Assembly: GCA_019973155.2 (NCBI GenBank)
Contig: BPQB01000001.1
Location: forward strand, 1,178,001 to 1,242,000
DNA from: Phanerochaete sordida
Taxonomy: Eukaryota; Basidiomycota; Agaricomycetes; Polyporales; Phanerochaetaceae
DNA length: 64,000 nt
Reading direction: 5' to 3'
Every line of letters begins with the position of its first letter. Positions within the stretch are counted from its first letter, which is position 1. Of the stretch, positions 1 through 9,548 are shown piece after piece. The notes under the pieces are model-generated. The model was not told where the DNA came from, searched no databases, and worked only from the letters and a program-made list of their open reading frames with translations. Made by a program: the position numbers and the translations under genes.

Positions 1-695
1 ACGGTCACACGCGTTCAACGGATTGGACGTAGATCACGTGGCCGCGTTACGCGCGTGTCATTCCCTCACGGCTGCCCGTCGTCCGGTCTCTCCCAAGGTC
101 TCTCACAGACGGGACTTTTCATTCCTGAAGCCACCTACGACATGGCACACAGATTTGCATGATGACCTGGGCGCGACAGCGAGACTACAGAACCACAGCG
201 CTGCGCCCCCGCGATGACCACGGACGCAAGGTGTTATCGAATGGTACTGCCTAACACTCCGAAGGGGCCTCGGCGTAATACTGTCTGAAGGTCCACCGCG
301 TCCATCAGGAGAAGTATCCACCAGGGGAAGTAAAGAAAAGTATGCGCTGACGATACTCGGGCGAATGACAATATGGCACGATTCGTGCACACGACCAGCT
401 CAAGCAGTTGTTCGGTGCGAGTAGAGTCGTTTTAGCAAATGTAAGAGGCAATGGGAAGATGCAGTACAAGACAGAGCCAAATCGTATCGTCAACGAGAGC
501 GAGGATCCACGCGGACAGGAGATGGCACGAGCAAAGCTAAGGGAGCAGTCTAAGCGCCCAGCACCTTATAAGCAAAGGCGCTAAATTCCCTTTTGTGGAT
601 GAACTGCATAGTACCTCAAGCCACAGCCGCCCGCGCTCGTCCAGCAGGCGATATTGTCGACAGGCGCACCTCCCGACCCCTCAAGATCCCTCAAG
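1..695. other. Upstream flank of RPL3, no gene recognised
   Basis: Only short open frames occur here, on both strands, and none resembles a known family or carries convincing splice signals. The last ~100 bases before the L3 start are pyrimidine-rich, as is usual for ribosomal protein promoters in fungi, so the right end probably holds the RPL3 promoter and 5' UTR. The left end could contain the tail of a gene lying outside the window, which I cannot see. Confidence 0.5.
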
Positions 696-2219
696 ATGAG
701 GTGAGTATGCCATTCTGCTCGACGATAGGACGAGTTACTGACGTCGGAATCCTAGTCACCGTAAGGTCTGTGGAAATGCTGCCAATTTGAGTACCAAAAC
801 ATCGAAACTGAAACTTCGCGGCGGCTTAGTACGAGGCTCCTCGCCACGGTTCCCTGGGTTTCCTGCCCCGCAAGCGTGCTGCGCGCCACCGTGGAAAGGT
901 CAAGGCCTTCCCCAAGGTGCGTCAGCTGCTTTCGAATGCGCAGAACCAGTGAATTGAACGAACTTTGTTATGGTCTAGGATGACCCCAAGAAGCCCGTCC
1001 ACTTGACTGCTGTCATGGGCTACAAGGCCGGTATGACCCACGTCGTCCGCGACCTTGACCGTCCGGGATCCAGTACGTGCAGAGCTTTCATGTGGCTTGC
1101 AAAACTGCTCAACTTTAATGACCCTCAGAGATGCACAAGCGTGAGGTCGTCGAGGCTGTCACCGTCGTCGAGACCCCGCCGATGATGGTTGTTGGTGTTG
1201 TTGGCTACGTTGAGACTCCCCGCGGTCTCCGCACCCTCACCACCGTCTGGGCTTCCCACCTTTCCGACGAGCTCAAGCGTCGGTTCTACAAGAACTGGTA
1301 CCGCTCGAAGAAGAAGGCCTTCACTCGCTACGCGAAGAAGGTCTCTGAGGACGGTGGCAAGTCCATCGGCCGCGAGCTCGAGCGCATCCGCAAGTACTGC
1401 ACTGTCGTCCGTGTCCTCGCGCACACCCAGATCCGCAAGACCGGTCTCAGCCAGAAGAAGGCCCACCTCATGGAGATCCAGGTCAACGGTGGCTCCATCG
1501 CCGACAAGGTCGAATTCGCGCACGGCCTCTTCGAGAAGCCCATCCCTGTCACCTCCGTCTTCGAGCAGGACGAGGTTATCGACGTCATTGCGGTGACCAA
1601 GGGTCACGGTTTCGAGGGTGTCACCCACCGTTGGGGTACCAAGAAGCTTCCTCGCAAGACCCACAAGGGTCTCCGCAAGGTTGCTTGTATCGGTGCCTGG
1701 CATCCGTCGAAGGTCATGTTCTCTGTTGCGCGTGCCGGTCAAAGTGCGTATTTAAAAATCAATATTCGTGAATTTATCATTGACAAATTGCCCGATGAAT
1801 AGACGGTTACCACCACCGTACCGAGCTCAACAAGAAGATCTACCGCATCGGCTCTGGCGAGGATGTTGCCAACGCGTCCACCGAGTCGGACATCACCCAC
1901 AAGCAGATCACGCCCATGGGTGGTTTCCCCCACTACGGTATCGTCAAGAACGATTTCCTCATCCTCAAGGGCTCGATCCCCGGTACCAAGAAGCGTGTTA
2001 TCACTCTCCGCAAGTCCCTGATGGTCCACACTTCCCGCCGGGATCTCGAGAAGGTCCAGCTCAAGTTCATCGACACCTCCTCGAAGTTCGGTGTACGTAA
2101 CCTCCTCAAAGATTGTCGGGCGCGACAGATGCTAATGTGCCTTCTGTCTCCAGCACGGTGCTTTCCAGACCTTCGAAGAAAAGTCTGCGTTCCTCGGAAC
2201 GCTCAAGGCACGGGCGTGA
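696..2219 (+). CDS. RPL3: 60S ribosomal protein L3 (uL3)
   Basis: Encodes uL3, a core large-subunit protein near the peptidyl-transferase centre. My model has seven exons: 696-700, 756-765, 830-916, 979-1072, 1129-1743, 1803-2092 and 2154-2219, giving 388 residues, the usual eukaryotic length. The start [16 protein letters not shown] is the family signature; its first five codons are split over a 5-nt and a 10-nt exon. The body contains the conserved [20 protein letters not shown] and [20 protein letters not shown] blocks, and the tail ends [18 protein letters not shown]. All introns are 53-65 nt except that following exon 2, which has a GTCTGT donor. Intron-rich 5' ends are typical of basidiomycete ribosomal protein genes. 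The identification is secure; the two tiny first exons are inferred from conserved residues. Confidence 0.97.
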
Positions 2220-2674
2220 TTTCGTTCTGTACATTCTCCTCTCGCTGCTTTCCTCGCACTTCCTTGTTGTTAGGCACTCATGTTCCCATGCTATGCTCTA
2301 TACTGCCAATGCCATCGGGCGTCTGCGCTAGTTGTACTATGGATCTGATCGTCTGAGCTGAGAGCGTGAAAGTGAGCTGGCTGTAAGCCGGAGGGCGCGT
2401 GTCCCGTGCGAGTCCGGGCAGGATGTGCGCGCGCGCGTGAGGCCAATCAGCGCATTCCAAAATCTCAGGAAGCGCCTGTGGTCAACTTTGTAGAGTCCCA
2501 CGACGTGCTCCAGGCGAGCTTTGCGGCTCTGTCAACACATCGCATTCCCGGACGCGTCTTGAACGCTCCTTACAGCCTGTGCGCATCCGGTGCACCTCGC
2601 GGTGAGTCGCACGCCGTGTCCTGTCGCGCCCAGCCTAGGCTGAACTAGGTGCAGGATGACTGCCTGTCATATTG
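2220..2674. other. Intergenic: RPL3 3' UTR and PPR gene promoter
   Basis: About 455 bases with no supported gene. The first part is presumably the L3 3' UTR. A short GC alternation (around 2425-2438) is the only low-complexity feature. The right end must contain the promoter of the PPR gene at 2675. Confidence 0.5.
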
Positions 2675-4684
2675 ATGCTGAGAGCGTCCTCTCTGGGACT
2701 CAGATGCTACCGCCATACGCTGCATCCTGGTGCTTTGCGATGCTCAACGCAGCTGTCTCTCGCGCCGCGCAAGTCGCACCGTGGGGCCGCGCAGGCTACG
2801 CCGAATGCTCCCGAGGACCGGTGGGCGGAGCGTCTGGCGAGGGAGCCGGAGAGTGTTGGTTGGGATGTGCCGGAGGGCGAGTACGGAGACGAAGGAAACA
2901 GAGCAGAAGGCGCGAATCGTGCTCCCCATGCAATCCCACACCCGCAGCCGACGTCTGCCAGAGCCGAGTCGACTCGCGAGAGCGAGCCCGTCCCAGACAC
3001 CCACCCACGACTGGTCACCCCCATGTCCACCCAGCTCGCCCCAGAAAGGGTATCAGTGACACGCAAGCACGCTCAAGAGCTCGAAGCCGAGAGCCTTGCT
3101 CGCGCACGTTTCGAGAAAAACATCCCAACGTACACGAGTATGCATCCTCGGCAGGAAGCCCTTCCACGTTCCATGCAGATTCGCCCTCGTTTGACTCGTG
3201 CTGTTCGCGAACGCATGCCTCTCGATCCACTAAACGAAGACAGATTCTACACACCAGTAGAAGACAAACATCGCGAAACGCGAGCAGAGCTGCTTGCCGT
3301 CCTCGCGACATCACAGGACCCCGAGGCAGCTTGGAATGCATACTCCGCCCTCATGGCCCTACCGCGCTTCCAGGACCGCCTGCTTATCCCTTGGCAGCAT
3401 CTCCATCGCTTCTCCCGCCTCATCGCGTCCGTCCGCCCACGCACTCGTGTTTATTTCAGCCGGCTGCTCTCGGTGCTATACACCATCCATAGGACGGGAG
3501 GTACCGTCCATCTCTGGCAGTGGAACGTCCTCGTGGACTTCGCTGGTAAGGGCTGGCGGAAGACGACTCCGGAGAACTTCAGGGCTGCGCTGGACGTATA
3601 CCACGACCTCGTGTCCAACAAAGCTCCTGGTGCGAGCTTTTCCAAAACACCGGACAACCCTGGCGCGTCGGAGGGCGATTTTGTCAAAGCGCTCTTGGAG
3701 CCGGACATCTGGACGCTCACCACCCTCCTCAACATCGCGATCAGTACATTCGAACGCAGGTCCGTACGTCACGCCGCAGCTCTACTGGAGAACTCGGGAC
3801 AGCAGCCCACGGCTGTTACATACCTCAGCTACATCCGCTACTATACCAAGCTGAACAGGCTAATCGGCGTTCGGTCCGTCCTGGCGCAAATGGTCTCCAA
3901 CAACATGGAGCTTGGACTTGATGGTACCAATGCCTGTATCTGGGCATTTGGACGTAACAATCGAGTCGACATTGCCGAGAAGATTTATCAGGTCCTGAGG
4001 TCCAACATGTCTGAAGAGCCGAACCCCCATGCCGAGAAGCTAAGGGACCAGCTGGCCAAGGACAACATCTACGTCGCACGCAACTTGGTCCCAGACCACA
4101 TCACGTACACCTGTCTTGTGCAGATCTACGCGTACCGCGGACACTTTACAGAGTGCCTGGCCGTGTTCATGGACATGATTCACGCGCTCGACTCGCCGGA
4201 CGCGGAGACACCTGGCACAGACCATGATAGGGCACGCCTCTATCTTCCCGTCTATCGCGCTATCTTCATTGGTTTCGTCCACCACGGCAACACTCCCCGA
4301 GTCGCGCACTCGACAGCCGCCTTCGCCTCCGGAACGCAAACCCTGACATCGTCCATGCTCTCAGCGGACCCGACGGCATGGTCGCTCGGCGCGCTTGAGT
4401 CTCTGTTCACGGAGTTCCTGGGCATCCCGCACGGCACAAAGCCGACGGAGAACCTTTTCTACTGGATCCTGACGGCATTCGCTAAAACCAGCGGGGAAGA
4501 CAAACACAAGCTCCGGGAGGTGTTCGAGCGGCTGGAGGCGCGCTTTCACCGCCGGTGGTGGGGTGGCAGGATGAGGAAGCTGCGCAAGGCGGTCTTTGAG
4601 CCGGGCAAATTCAGCCCTGAAGAATTGACCTGGGGCGATGCAGAAGCGGCTCTCGAAGATGTTGATGGGGATAGTACAGACTAA
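2675..4684 (+). CDS. Mitochondrial pentatricopeptide-repeat (PPR) protein
   Basis: A single uninterrupted frame of 669 codons plus stop, unusual beside intron-rich neighbours. The first ~50 residues (MLRASSLGLRCYRHTLHPG, then Arg, Ser and Ala rich with no acidic residues) look like a mitochondrial presequence. Helical-hairpin repeats of PPR type are visible in the middle, for example TAVTYLSYIRYYTKLNRLIG, then DGTNACIWAFGRNNRVDIAE, and DHITYTCLVQIYAYRGHF followed by TECLAVFMDMI. PPR proteins bind single-stranded RNA and in fungi act on mitochondrial transcript stability, processing or translation; the target here is unknown. An upstream in-frame TTG exists, but ATG at 2675 is the natural start. 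The gene converges on AMMECR1 with 101 bp between stop codons. Family confident, specific role not assignable. Confidence 0.85.
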   Translation: MLRASSLGLRCYRHTLHPGALRCSTQLSLAPRKSHRGAAQATPNAPEDRWAERLAREPESVGWDVPEGEYGDEGNRAEGANRAPHAIPHPQPTSARAESTRESEPVPDTHPRLVTPMSTQLAPERVSVTRKHAQELEAESLARARFEKNIPTYTSMHPRQEALPRSMQIRPRLTRAVRERMPLDPLNEDRFYTPVEDKHRETRAELLAVLATSQDPEAAWNAYSALMALPRFQDRLLIPWQHLHRFSRLIASVRPRTRVYFSRLLSVLYTIHRTGGTVHLWQWNVLVDFAGKGWRKTTPENFRAALDVYHDLVSNKAPGASFSKTPDNPGASEGDFVKALLEPDIWTLTTLLNIAISTFERRSVRHAAALLENSGQQPTAVTYLSYIRYYTKLNRLIGVRSVLAQMVSNNMELGLDGTNACIWAFGRNNRVDIAEKIYQVLRSNMSEEPNPHAEKLRDQLAKDNIYVARNLVPDHITYTCLVQIYAYRGHFTECLAVFMDMIHALDSPDAETPGTDHDRARLYLPVYRAIFIGFVHHGNTPRVAHSTAAFASGTQTLTSSMLSADPTAWSLGALESLFTEFLGIPHGTKPTENLFYWILTAFAKTSGEDKHKLREVFERLEARFHRRWWGGRMRKLRKAVFEPGKFSPEELTWGDAEAALEDVDGDSTD

Positions 4685-4785
4685 TGTTACAGTGCTCATA
4701 TAATGCAAAATTCGCGGGGAACTCGGTGCGCGTAAGGACGAGAGCCGCAAGGGTAGAAGTACACGAAGCCAGTGAGTGCACGCGA

Positions 4786-5624
4786 TCACATCTTCCCGCC
4801 GCTCGCCACGCGCCACTGGACGTACTCTTCCCAGCTGACGCTGCACTTCCGGCTCTGGTACCGCCGCAGCTTGATGCTGCGCCGGACGTCCTCTGTTATC
4901 CGCCCGTTCCAGCCGGCTTTGCGGATAGCACTGTCGACGGTCTCGATCTTGTCCCAGCCCTGCTCGGGCGCAATCTGCGGGAGGTATGTCGCGGTGTACG
5001 TGCGCCGGTACGCGTTCAGCGAGGGCACAGACGTCGACGAGGACAGCGGCGAGGGCGCCTCGGACGAGCCCGCCGACGCGGGGTGCGGGAACGAGATGTA
5101 GATGCCGTGCACGCCGATCGTCCAATCGAGGTACGACGCAGCGTCCTCGAAGTCCGTCAGCAAGGAGACCCTGCGCAGCGCGCGACGTGAGGCAGAGCGG
5201 CGCAGGAGCAGGTGGCGTACGTACTCGCACTCGAGTGTCTCCAGCTCGCGCTCCTCGATCTTCCTGAATCGCGTATCTCTGAACGCGCTGATCAGGGCGT
5301 ACTCGGCGATGCCCTCGTGCAATGGCATCGGCTCGAAGTTGCCTATGCAGCCGCGCAGCCTGGGTGCACGGCCTGGGCGCGACGAGCGGGTGTTCCAGGT
5401 TACGAACAGGGCACTGCGGACGACGATCAGCGGCGGCAGAGCGATCGTCGGGGCAGCGCGACGCACTACTTCTCGTCGGGGAACTTGGGAACGAGGGGCT
5501 TCTTGTTGGTGAGCTCGCAAAAGAGGGTGTCGAATGCGTAGAAGCAGTGCTCGGGGAGGCAGACCTGGGGCTCCTCGACGGCGGGCTGGTCGGCAGCAGG
5601 GTCCGCGGGTGCCAGGGTCTCCAT
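4786..5624 (-). CDS. AMMECR1: AMMECR1-domain protein
   Basis: Three exons (5467-5624, 5225-5413, 4786-5170) give 243 residues. The N-terminal exon reads METLAPADPAADQP and continues to a PEHCFYAFDTLFCEL block. The AMMECR1 hallmark LRGCIGNF follows, then PLHEGIAEYALISAFRDTRF, VSLLTDFEDA, YLDWTIGVHGIYISF, YLPQIAPEQGW and RRYQSRKCSVSWEEYVQWR. The conserved LRGCIG motif is thought to mark a substrate or ligand site, but the biochemical function of this ancient family is not established. It is usually a soluble cytosolic or nuclear protein. A serine-rich loop (ASAGSSEAPSPLSSSTSV) sits between the GVHGIYISF and YLPQIAPEQGW blocks. Both introns are 53-54 nt. A long antisense frame across the gene is a GC shadow. 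Confidence 0.95.
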
Positions 5625-6197
5625 CCCAGACGAGTGTGAATGTCAAGACGAAGGGGGTTAAGCCTTGCTGGGAGTGACACCGCTACACACCGCAGGTCCC
5701 CTACACTTCCACAGGAGAGAGCGACCGAAAGAGAGTGAGCCAAAGGCGCTCTCCCTGCGCCGGCTCTATAATGGGCGCTTCAGAGCGGGAGGAAACACGG
5801 GAGCAGGGCACTGGAAACCCTCAACATGATCGGCCATAGTAAAGCTTGCAGGGGGAGCTCGTAATATATTGCCAAAACTGTACAGTAGAGCATGAAGCGT
5901 CAAATACGATAAAGTAACATAACACGAGAGAGGAAGTGGCAGGGAAAATCCATGGGTGATTGCGTCGGGAGTGGCATGCATGGAGGGAGATATAGCTGGA
6001 GGGGAAACCTGAGACCCAAGATGACATGGCACTAGTGAGATACGGAGGAAGCAGACAGACGATGCGAGATGGTAGAGATATGAAGAATGCGAACGATAGC
6101 TGAGAGACGATGGTGGATGATGGGGACTAGAGGAAGGGAACCAAGACGAGAGACTAGAGTGGTGAGAGACAAGGCGTATGCAAACCTCGAATAGATA
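5625..6197. other. Intergenic: AMMECR1 promoter and Rab 3' region
   Basis: About 570 bases. No coding frame with family resemblance or splice support was found on either strand. The left part should hold the AMMECR1 promoter; the purine-rich right part (5930-6180, repeated GAGA-like runs on the plus strand) is probably Rab 3' UTR, pyrimidine-rich in the transcript. Confidence 0.5.
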
Positions 6198-7562
6198 CTA
6201 TACCGAACAGCAGCGCCATGAGGAAGGGGAAGTAGCAGCAGCCTGCGCCTTCTCCTCCGCGTCCGCTTGGGCGGCCCAAACTGGCGTTGTCGCGGGTGTA
6301 AGATATACGCTATCGCGGGTCTTCACTTCGTTCTCAGCCTCGATAGCGTCCTTGCGCTTGATTATAGCGGCCAATAGGGAATCGAAAAGCTGCTTGACAC
6401 CTTAAAATTTGGACGCGGGTGAGCACAGAGCAGATCTCGGGTGATCCCGATGAGGGCAAAATTCGCACCGATATCGTCCTTGGCGGAGACCTCGAAAAGC
6501 TCCATGCCCTTCTCGAGTCCCCATTCCCGATCGTCTGTGTCATCAGGGTCGTCGGTTTCCGCGAGCTGGCTGGTACTGCTGGCGTCACCAGGCGTCTTCC
6601 AGGTCGCGTTGAGTCCGTGACGTGGGATCATCCCAGTGGTGTTCGCCCGTTGCAGCAGATCACCTCCGCTCTTCGCTCTCGGCCGGGTGTATACCGCGGA
6701 GGTAGTTGAGCGGGTCACTCCAGAAGAGCGAGAGTCGTGGCTGTCGTCGGTTTCTGCCGAAGGTGTCAACGGCTGTTTCAGCGGGAAAGTGACCGGAACG
6801 TTGCGCATGCTGGTGAAGGAAGTGAAGCGCGGACGCATGTAGGCAAAAGTAGATGGGGGCGGTGGGGGCGGCGGTGTTGGGGGCCGAGGCGGTGGAAACC
6901 AGCGGTGTAGAGTGAGCCGAGCCAAGTCCGACGTGACTTGTCTCTGTCGGTGCAGGTCTGCTTTGGAGCCGACAATGTAAATGATGAGATCCGGAGAGCA
7001 GTTGCTTTTCAGTTCTGTCGGACAATGTGCCTGTCAGTCGCGGTGGTCGGGTCAGACGTTGCGCTAGCTACCTTCAAGCCACCCTCGAATGTCTTCGAAG
7101 GATGAGGCATTGGTGATATCGTACATGAGAAGAGCAGCATGGGCGCCGCGGTAGTACATGGGAGCCTGCACCCGGTGTAAGCTTTGACGTGACGAATGCA
7201 CTTTGCGCAAGCATGCTCACCATACTTCGGAACCTCTCTTGCCCCGCGGTGTCCCAGAGTTGCAATCGTATCCGAATTCCGTTTACATACAGTTTCTTGG
7301 AGATGAAAAGAGCCCCAGTGGTGGAGGTGGTATTCTTGGGCTCGAACTTGTTTTGGGTATATCGGTACAACAGGCTGGTCTTACCGACGCCTGGTGGGGA
7401 GAAGAGGTGTCAGCGCCCTGCAGCGCGCGTGCGCGACGGGGCCGACGGCCAGCGACGAGAAACGAAGGCCGCACCTGTGTTGCCCATTACTACGATCTTG
7501 GCATCGACACCTTGGTCATATTTGGCCTGCAAATAAGGATCTCGACCGAGCTGCTCTACCAT
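6198..7562 (-). CDS. Rab-family small GTPase with a Pro/Ser-rich insertion before G5
   Basis: Five exons (7475-7562, 7221-7390, 7072-7165, 6469-7014, 6198-6400) give 366 residues, against about 200-220 for an ordinary Rab. Visible motifs in order are the P-loop GNTGVGKTSLL, switch I around [27 protein letters not shown] (G3 and switch II, Rab5/22-like), VGSKADL (G4) and FEVSAKDD (G5). Between G4 and G5 lie roughly 110 extra residues with a polyproline run and many Ser, Thr and Asp residues. The C terminus is ...SWRCCSV, a CCxx-type prenylation signal, so membrane anchoring is likely. Rab proteins direct vesicle targeting; which compartment is unclear, although the switch region suggests the endocytic branch. 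All splice sites are GT-AG, and the exon carrying the insertion is continuous with both G motifs. Confidence 0.88.
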
Positions 7563-8827
7563 CAACCCTGCAGAAAGAGCGGAAGAGCCAGGGAGTGAAA
7601 GGCCACGGAGGGCGGGGGAAAATGGGAGGGGAGGAGAGGGAACCAAGCCAAGTTATGAGCCGCTGTTACGAAGACATTGGCGCCGAGCGCGAGCGAGAAG
7701 TGAACTACGTGAGCCACGTGCGCTGCTTTTGGCAAGGGTCGGCGGGAGCTTCGTCTTGGCCAGGGGGCGCCTAATTAAGTCTTAAGGAATCGTAAGGATC
7801 TTAAGAGACCCTAACCCTAGGGAAGTCTGCTCGAGGCCTTGGTTCACTGTCCCTGGCGGACCTCGTGCTTTTTCGACCTTAGAGACATTATTACATACGC
7901 ATTCAGTACACCTCTTGTCACTGGAAGCAAAGCAGGAGTATTGGAGGGTGCTGTGAATATATCTATCGATTATGGCGTGAATCCACGCGAAAATGGTGGT
8001 ACAGACTAGCTTTTGAGCTATAAACGCTAATTGAAAGCATGTAAAATAAGCTCATATCATGCGCAATACGTGAATAGTATTCAACGGAGCCTTCCGTGAG
8101 CCATGCACGCGTACTCGACCATTGTGCAATGCGGGAGGGCGCGCTTGCCCGATTGGGCGAAGGGCGCTTGTCAAGCGCCCGGGCGCCGCCCATGGCTCCG
8201 TCGAGCCATTCCCTCGCGAGCGCAGCGAGCGGGGAGCTCCGGAGGGTCTACGCACTATTTTGGTGAGTTTTCCCTCTCCTTCTCTCCCTTTCCTCCCCTC
8301 CGTTTCCCTGGCCAACCCTGGGCAAGGGTGTCAGGCCGCCTCCGGCGGCCCGACCCCTTGCCATGACTTAGTTGCCGTTTACGCAGCCCTCGGCACTTCG
8401 GCACCGCCGCCCGGGGTCGCTGCCCTCTGACGAACTCTCGCAGCCTGCCCTCTGCGGAGAAGGAAGGGACCCTGGCTGCCTCTCCTCGACGTACCCAGAG
8501 GGACAGCTCGCGAAAAACAGCCGCACGCCGTCCCCACGGACCGCCCGCTCGCGTTCTTTAAGCTCGCGTCTTCCGGCATCCCAAGGGTTCACCAGGTCAA
8601 ATCCTTGGAAATCAGTCCGTTATCGCGACGGAGCATCTCAATCAATTGGAGCATCCCGCCCACGTCTGAAGCACAATCACGACTGCTTTCCACGCCCCAG
8701 CACGTAAGAGGCAGAACCCTAGCCATTGCCGTAACGGACGCATGCGCATACGATTTTCGTGGGTGCAGGAAGTGATAAAAACAGTGTAACATGACCATCC
8801 CTAGCAGTAGAAGGTACAGCGAGGCGT
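7563..8827. other. 1.26-kb gap without a protein gene; structured, possibly ncRNA
   Basis: No frame here resembles a protein family. Instead there is a run of strong short hairpins (8147-8362) and a 12-base stretch ACCCTAACCCTA at 7808-7819 that matches two turns of the complement of TTAGGG. A plausible intron donor on the plus strand (GTGAGT near 8261) and an acceptor-like ACGCAG (near 8390) hint at a spliced plus-strand transcript. The Rab promoter must lie in the left part and the RPS7 3' UTR in the right. A non-coding RNA gene is a reasonable guess but unproven. Confidence 0.4.
8147..8362. repeat. Cluster of perfect or near-perfect hairpins
   Basis: Inverted repeats follow one another. 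They are GCCC-GATT-GGGC (8147-8158), GGGCGCTT-GTC-AAGCGCCC (8162-8180), ATGGCTC-CGTC-GAGCCAT (8192-8209), the palindrome GGAGCTCC (about 8233-8240), and a long stem-loop at 8321-8362. In the last, GGCAAGGG plus GGCCGCC pairs with GGCGGCC plus CCTTGCC around a TCC loop. Such a concentration of stems in about 220 bases is not expected in ordinary intergenic DNA and is the kind of pattern seen in structured RNAs or fold-back elements. Confidence 0.7.
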
Positions 8828-9548
8828 TTACTCCTGCGCCTGAACGGGGAACTCGAAGACGACGTCCTTCCCTGTCAGCCGGCGGTAGACGGAGGAGAAG
8901 GAGTCGAGCTTGTACTCGAGTGATGTGGCATCCTTCGAGTCGAGGAAGCTATAAACGCAATCAGGTCAGCATACACGGCCCGAGCACAGGTTCAGCGCAG
9001 AGGCAGGCACACGTACACCTTCAGGAGCCGGGAGCCGTCGACGGCAACGCGCGTCCGCTTGCCAACGATCTCAGTGGGGAAGACGAGGTCCTCGAGGATC
9101 TTCTCGTGGACGCTGGTGAGGGTGCGGCTGCGGGGACGCTTCTGCTGGACGCGGGAAGTGCGGGTGGGCTTGCGCAGCATCCGGCGCTGGGCAATGAAGA
9201 CGACATGGCGGTCCGAGAACTTCTTCTCGAGCTCACGGGTCAGCCTGGTGCAAAGCGTGTCATTACTTGTCTCCCAGACACGTTACGTGCTGGATTCTGT
9301 GCGCACCTCTGCTGGACCTTGTGGAAGGCCTTGAGCTGGGGGACAGGGACGAAGACGACGATCGCCTTCTTGCCACCGCGGACATCGACCTCGCGAGCAG
9401 CAGAGATCTGGAGAGGGCGGAGCTCAGTCTTGAGCTCGGGGACGTTGTTTTCGAGGTCAATCAAGGCCTGCGCGACGGCGACCTCAGTCTCATCGGGAGC
9501 GGTGGTGGGGGCGTTCGCCGTGCGGAAGATCTTGTGCTGGACGGACAT
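8828..9548 (-). CDS. RPS7: 40S ribosomal protein S7 (eS7)
   Basis: Three coding exons (9307-9548, 9017-9244, 8828-8948) encode 196 residues, the normal eS7 length. The protein starts [18 protein letters not shown] and contains the conserved [38 protein letters not shown] and [18 protein letters not shown] blocks, ending FEFPVQAQE. eS7 is a small-subunit body protein and is also bound early in 90S pre-ribosome assembly. A non-coding first exon is likely: a GTGAGT donor at 9708 pairs with a CCGCAG acceptor at 9565, leaving a 144-nt 5' UTR intron just upstream of the ATG, a common arrangement in basidiomycete ribosomal protein genes. Confidence 0.97.

Noticed and set aside
1125..1742. 205-codon minus-strand frame opposite RPL3
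   Set aside because: Complementary to the highly expressed L3 exon with biased codon use; the Asp/Leu/Gly-rich product has no homologue I know.
4361..5743. 460-codon minus-strand frame over AMMECR1 and the PPR end
   Set aside because: Low-complexity Arg/Ser/Pro/Ala composition with no domain. It runs antisense to the PPR end and, within AMMECR1, is in a different frame on the same strand as the real gene. The conserved LRGCIG-type protein lies in the spliced frame, so this is a GC shadow.
8100..8700. rRNA or tRNA gene in the GC-rich gap
   Set aside because: No conserved rRNA core sequence and no tRNA A/B-box pair (GGTTCRANYCC) was found; the hairpins do not form a cloverleaf.
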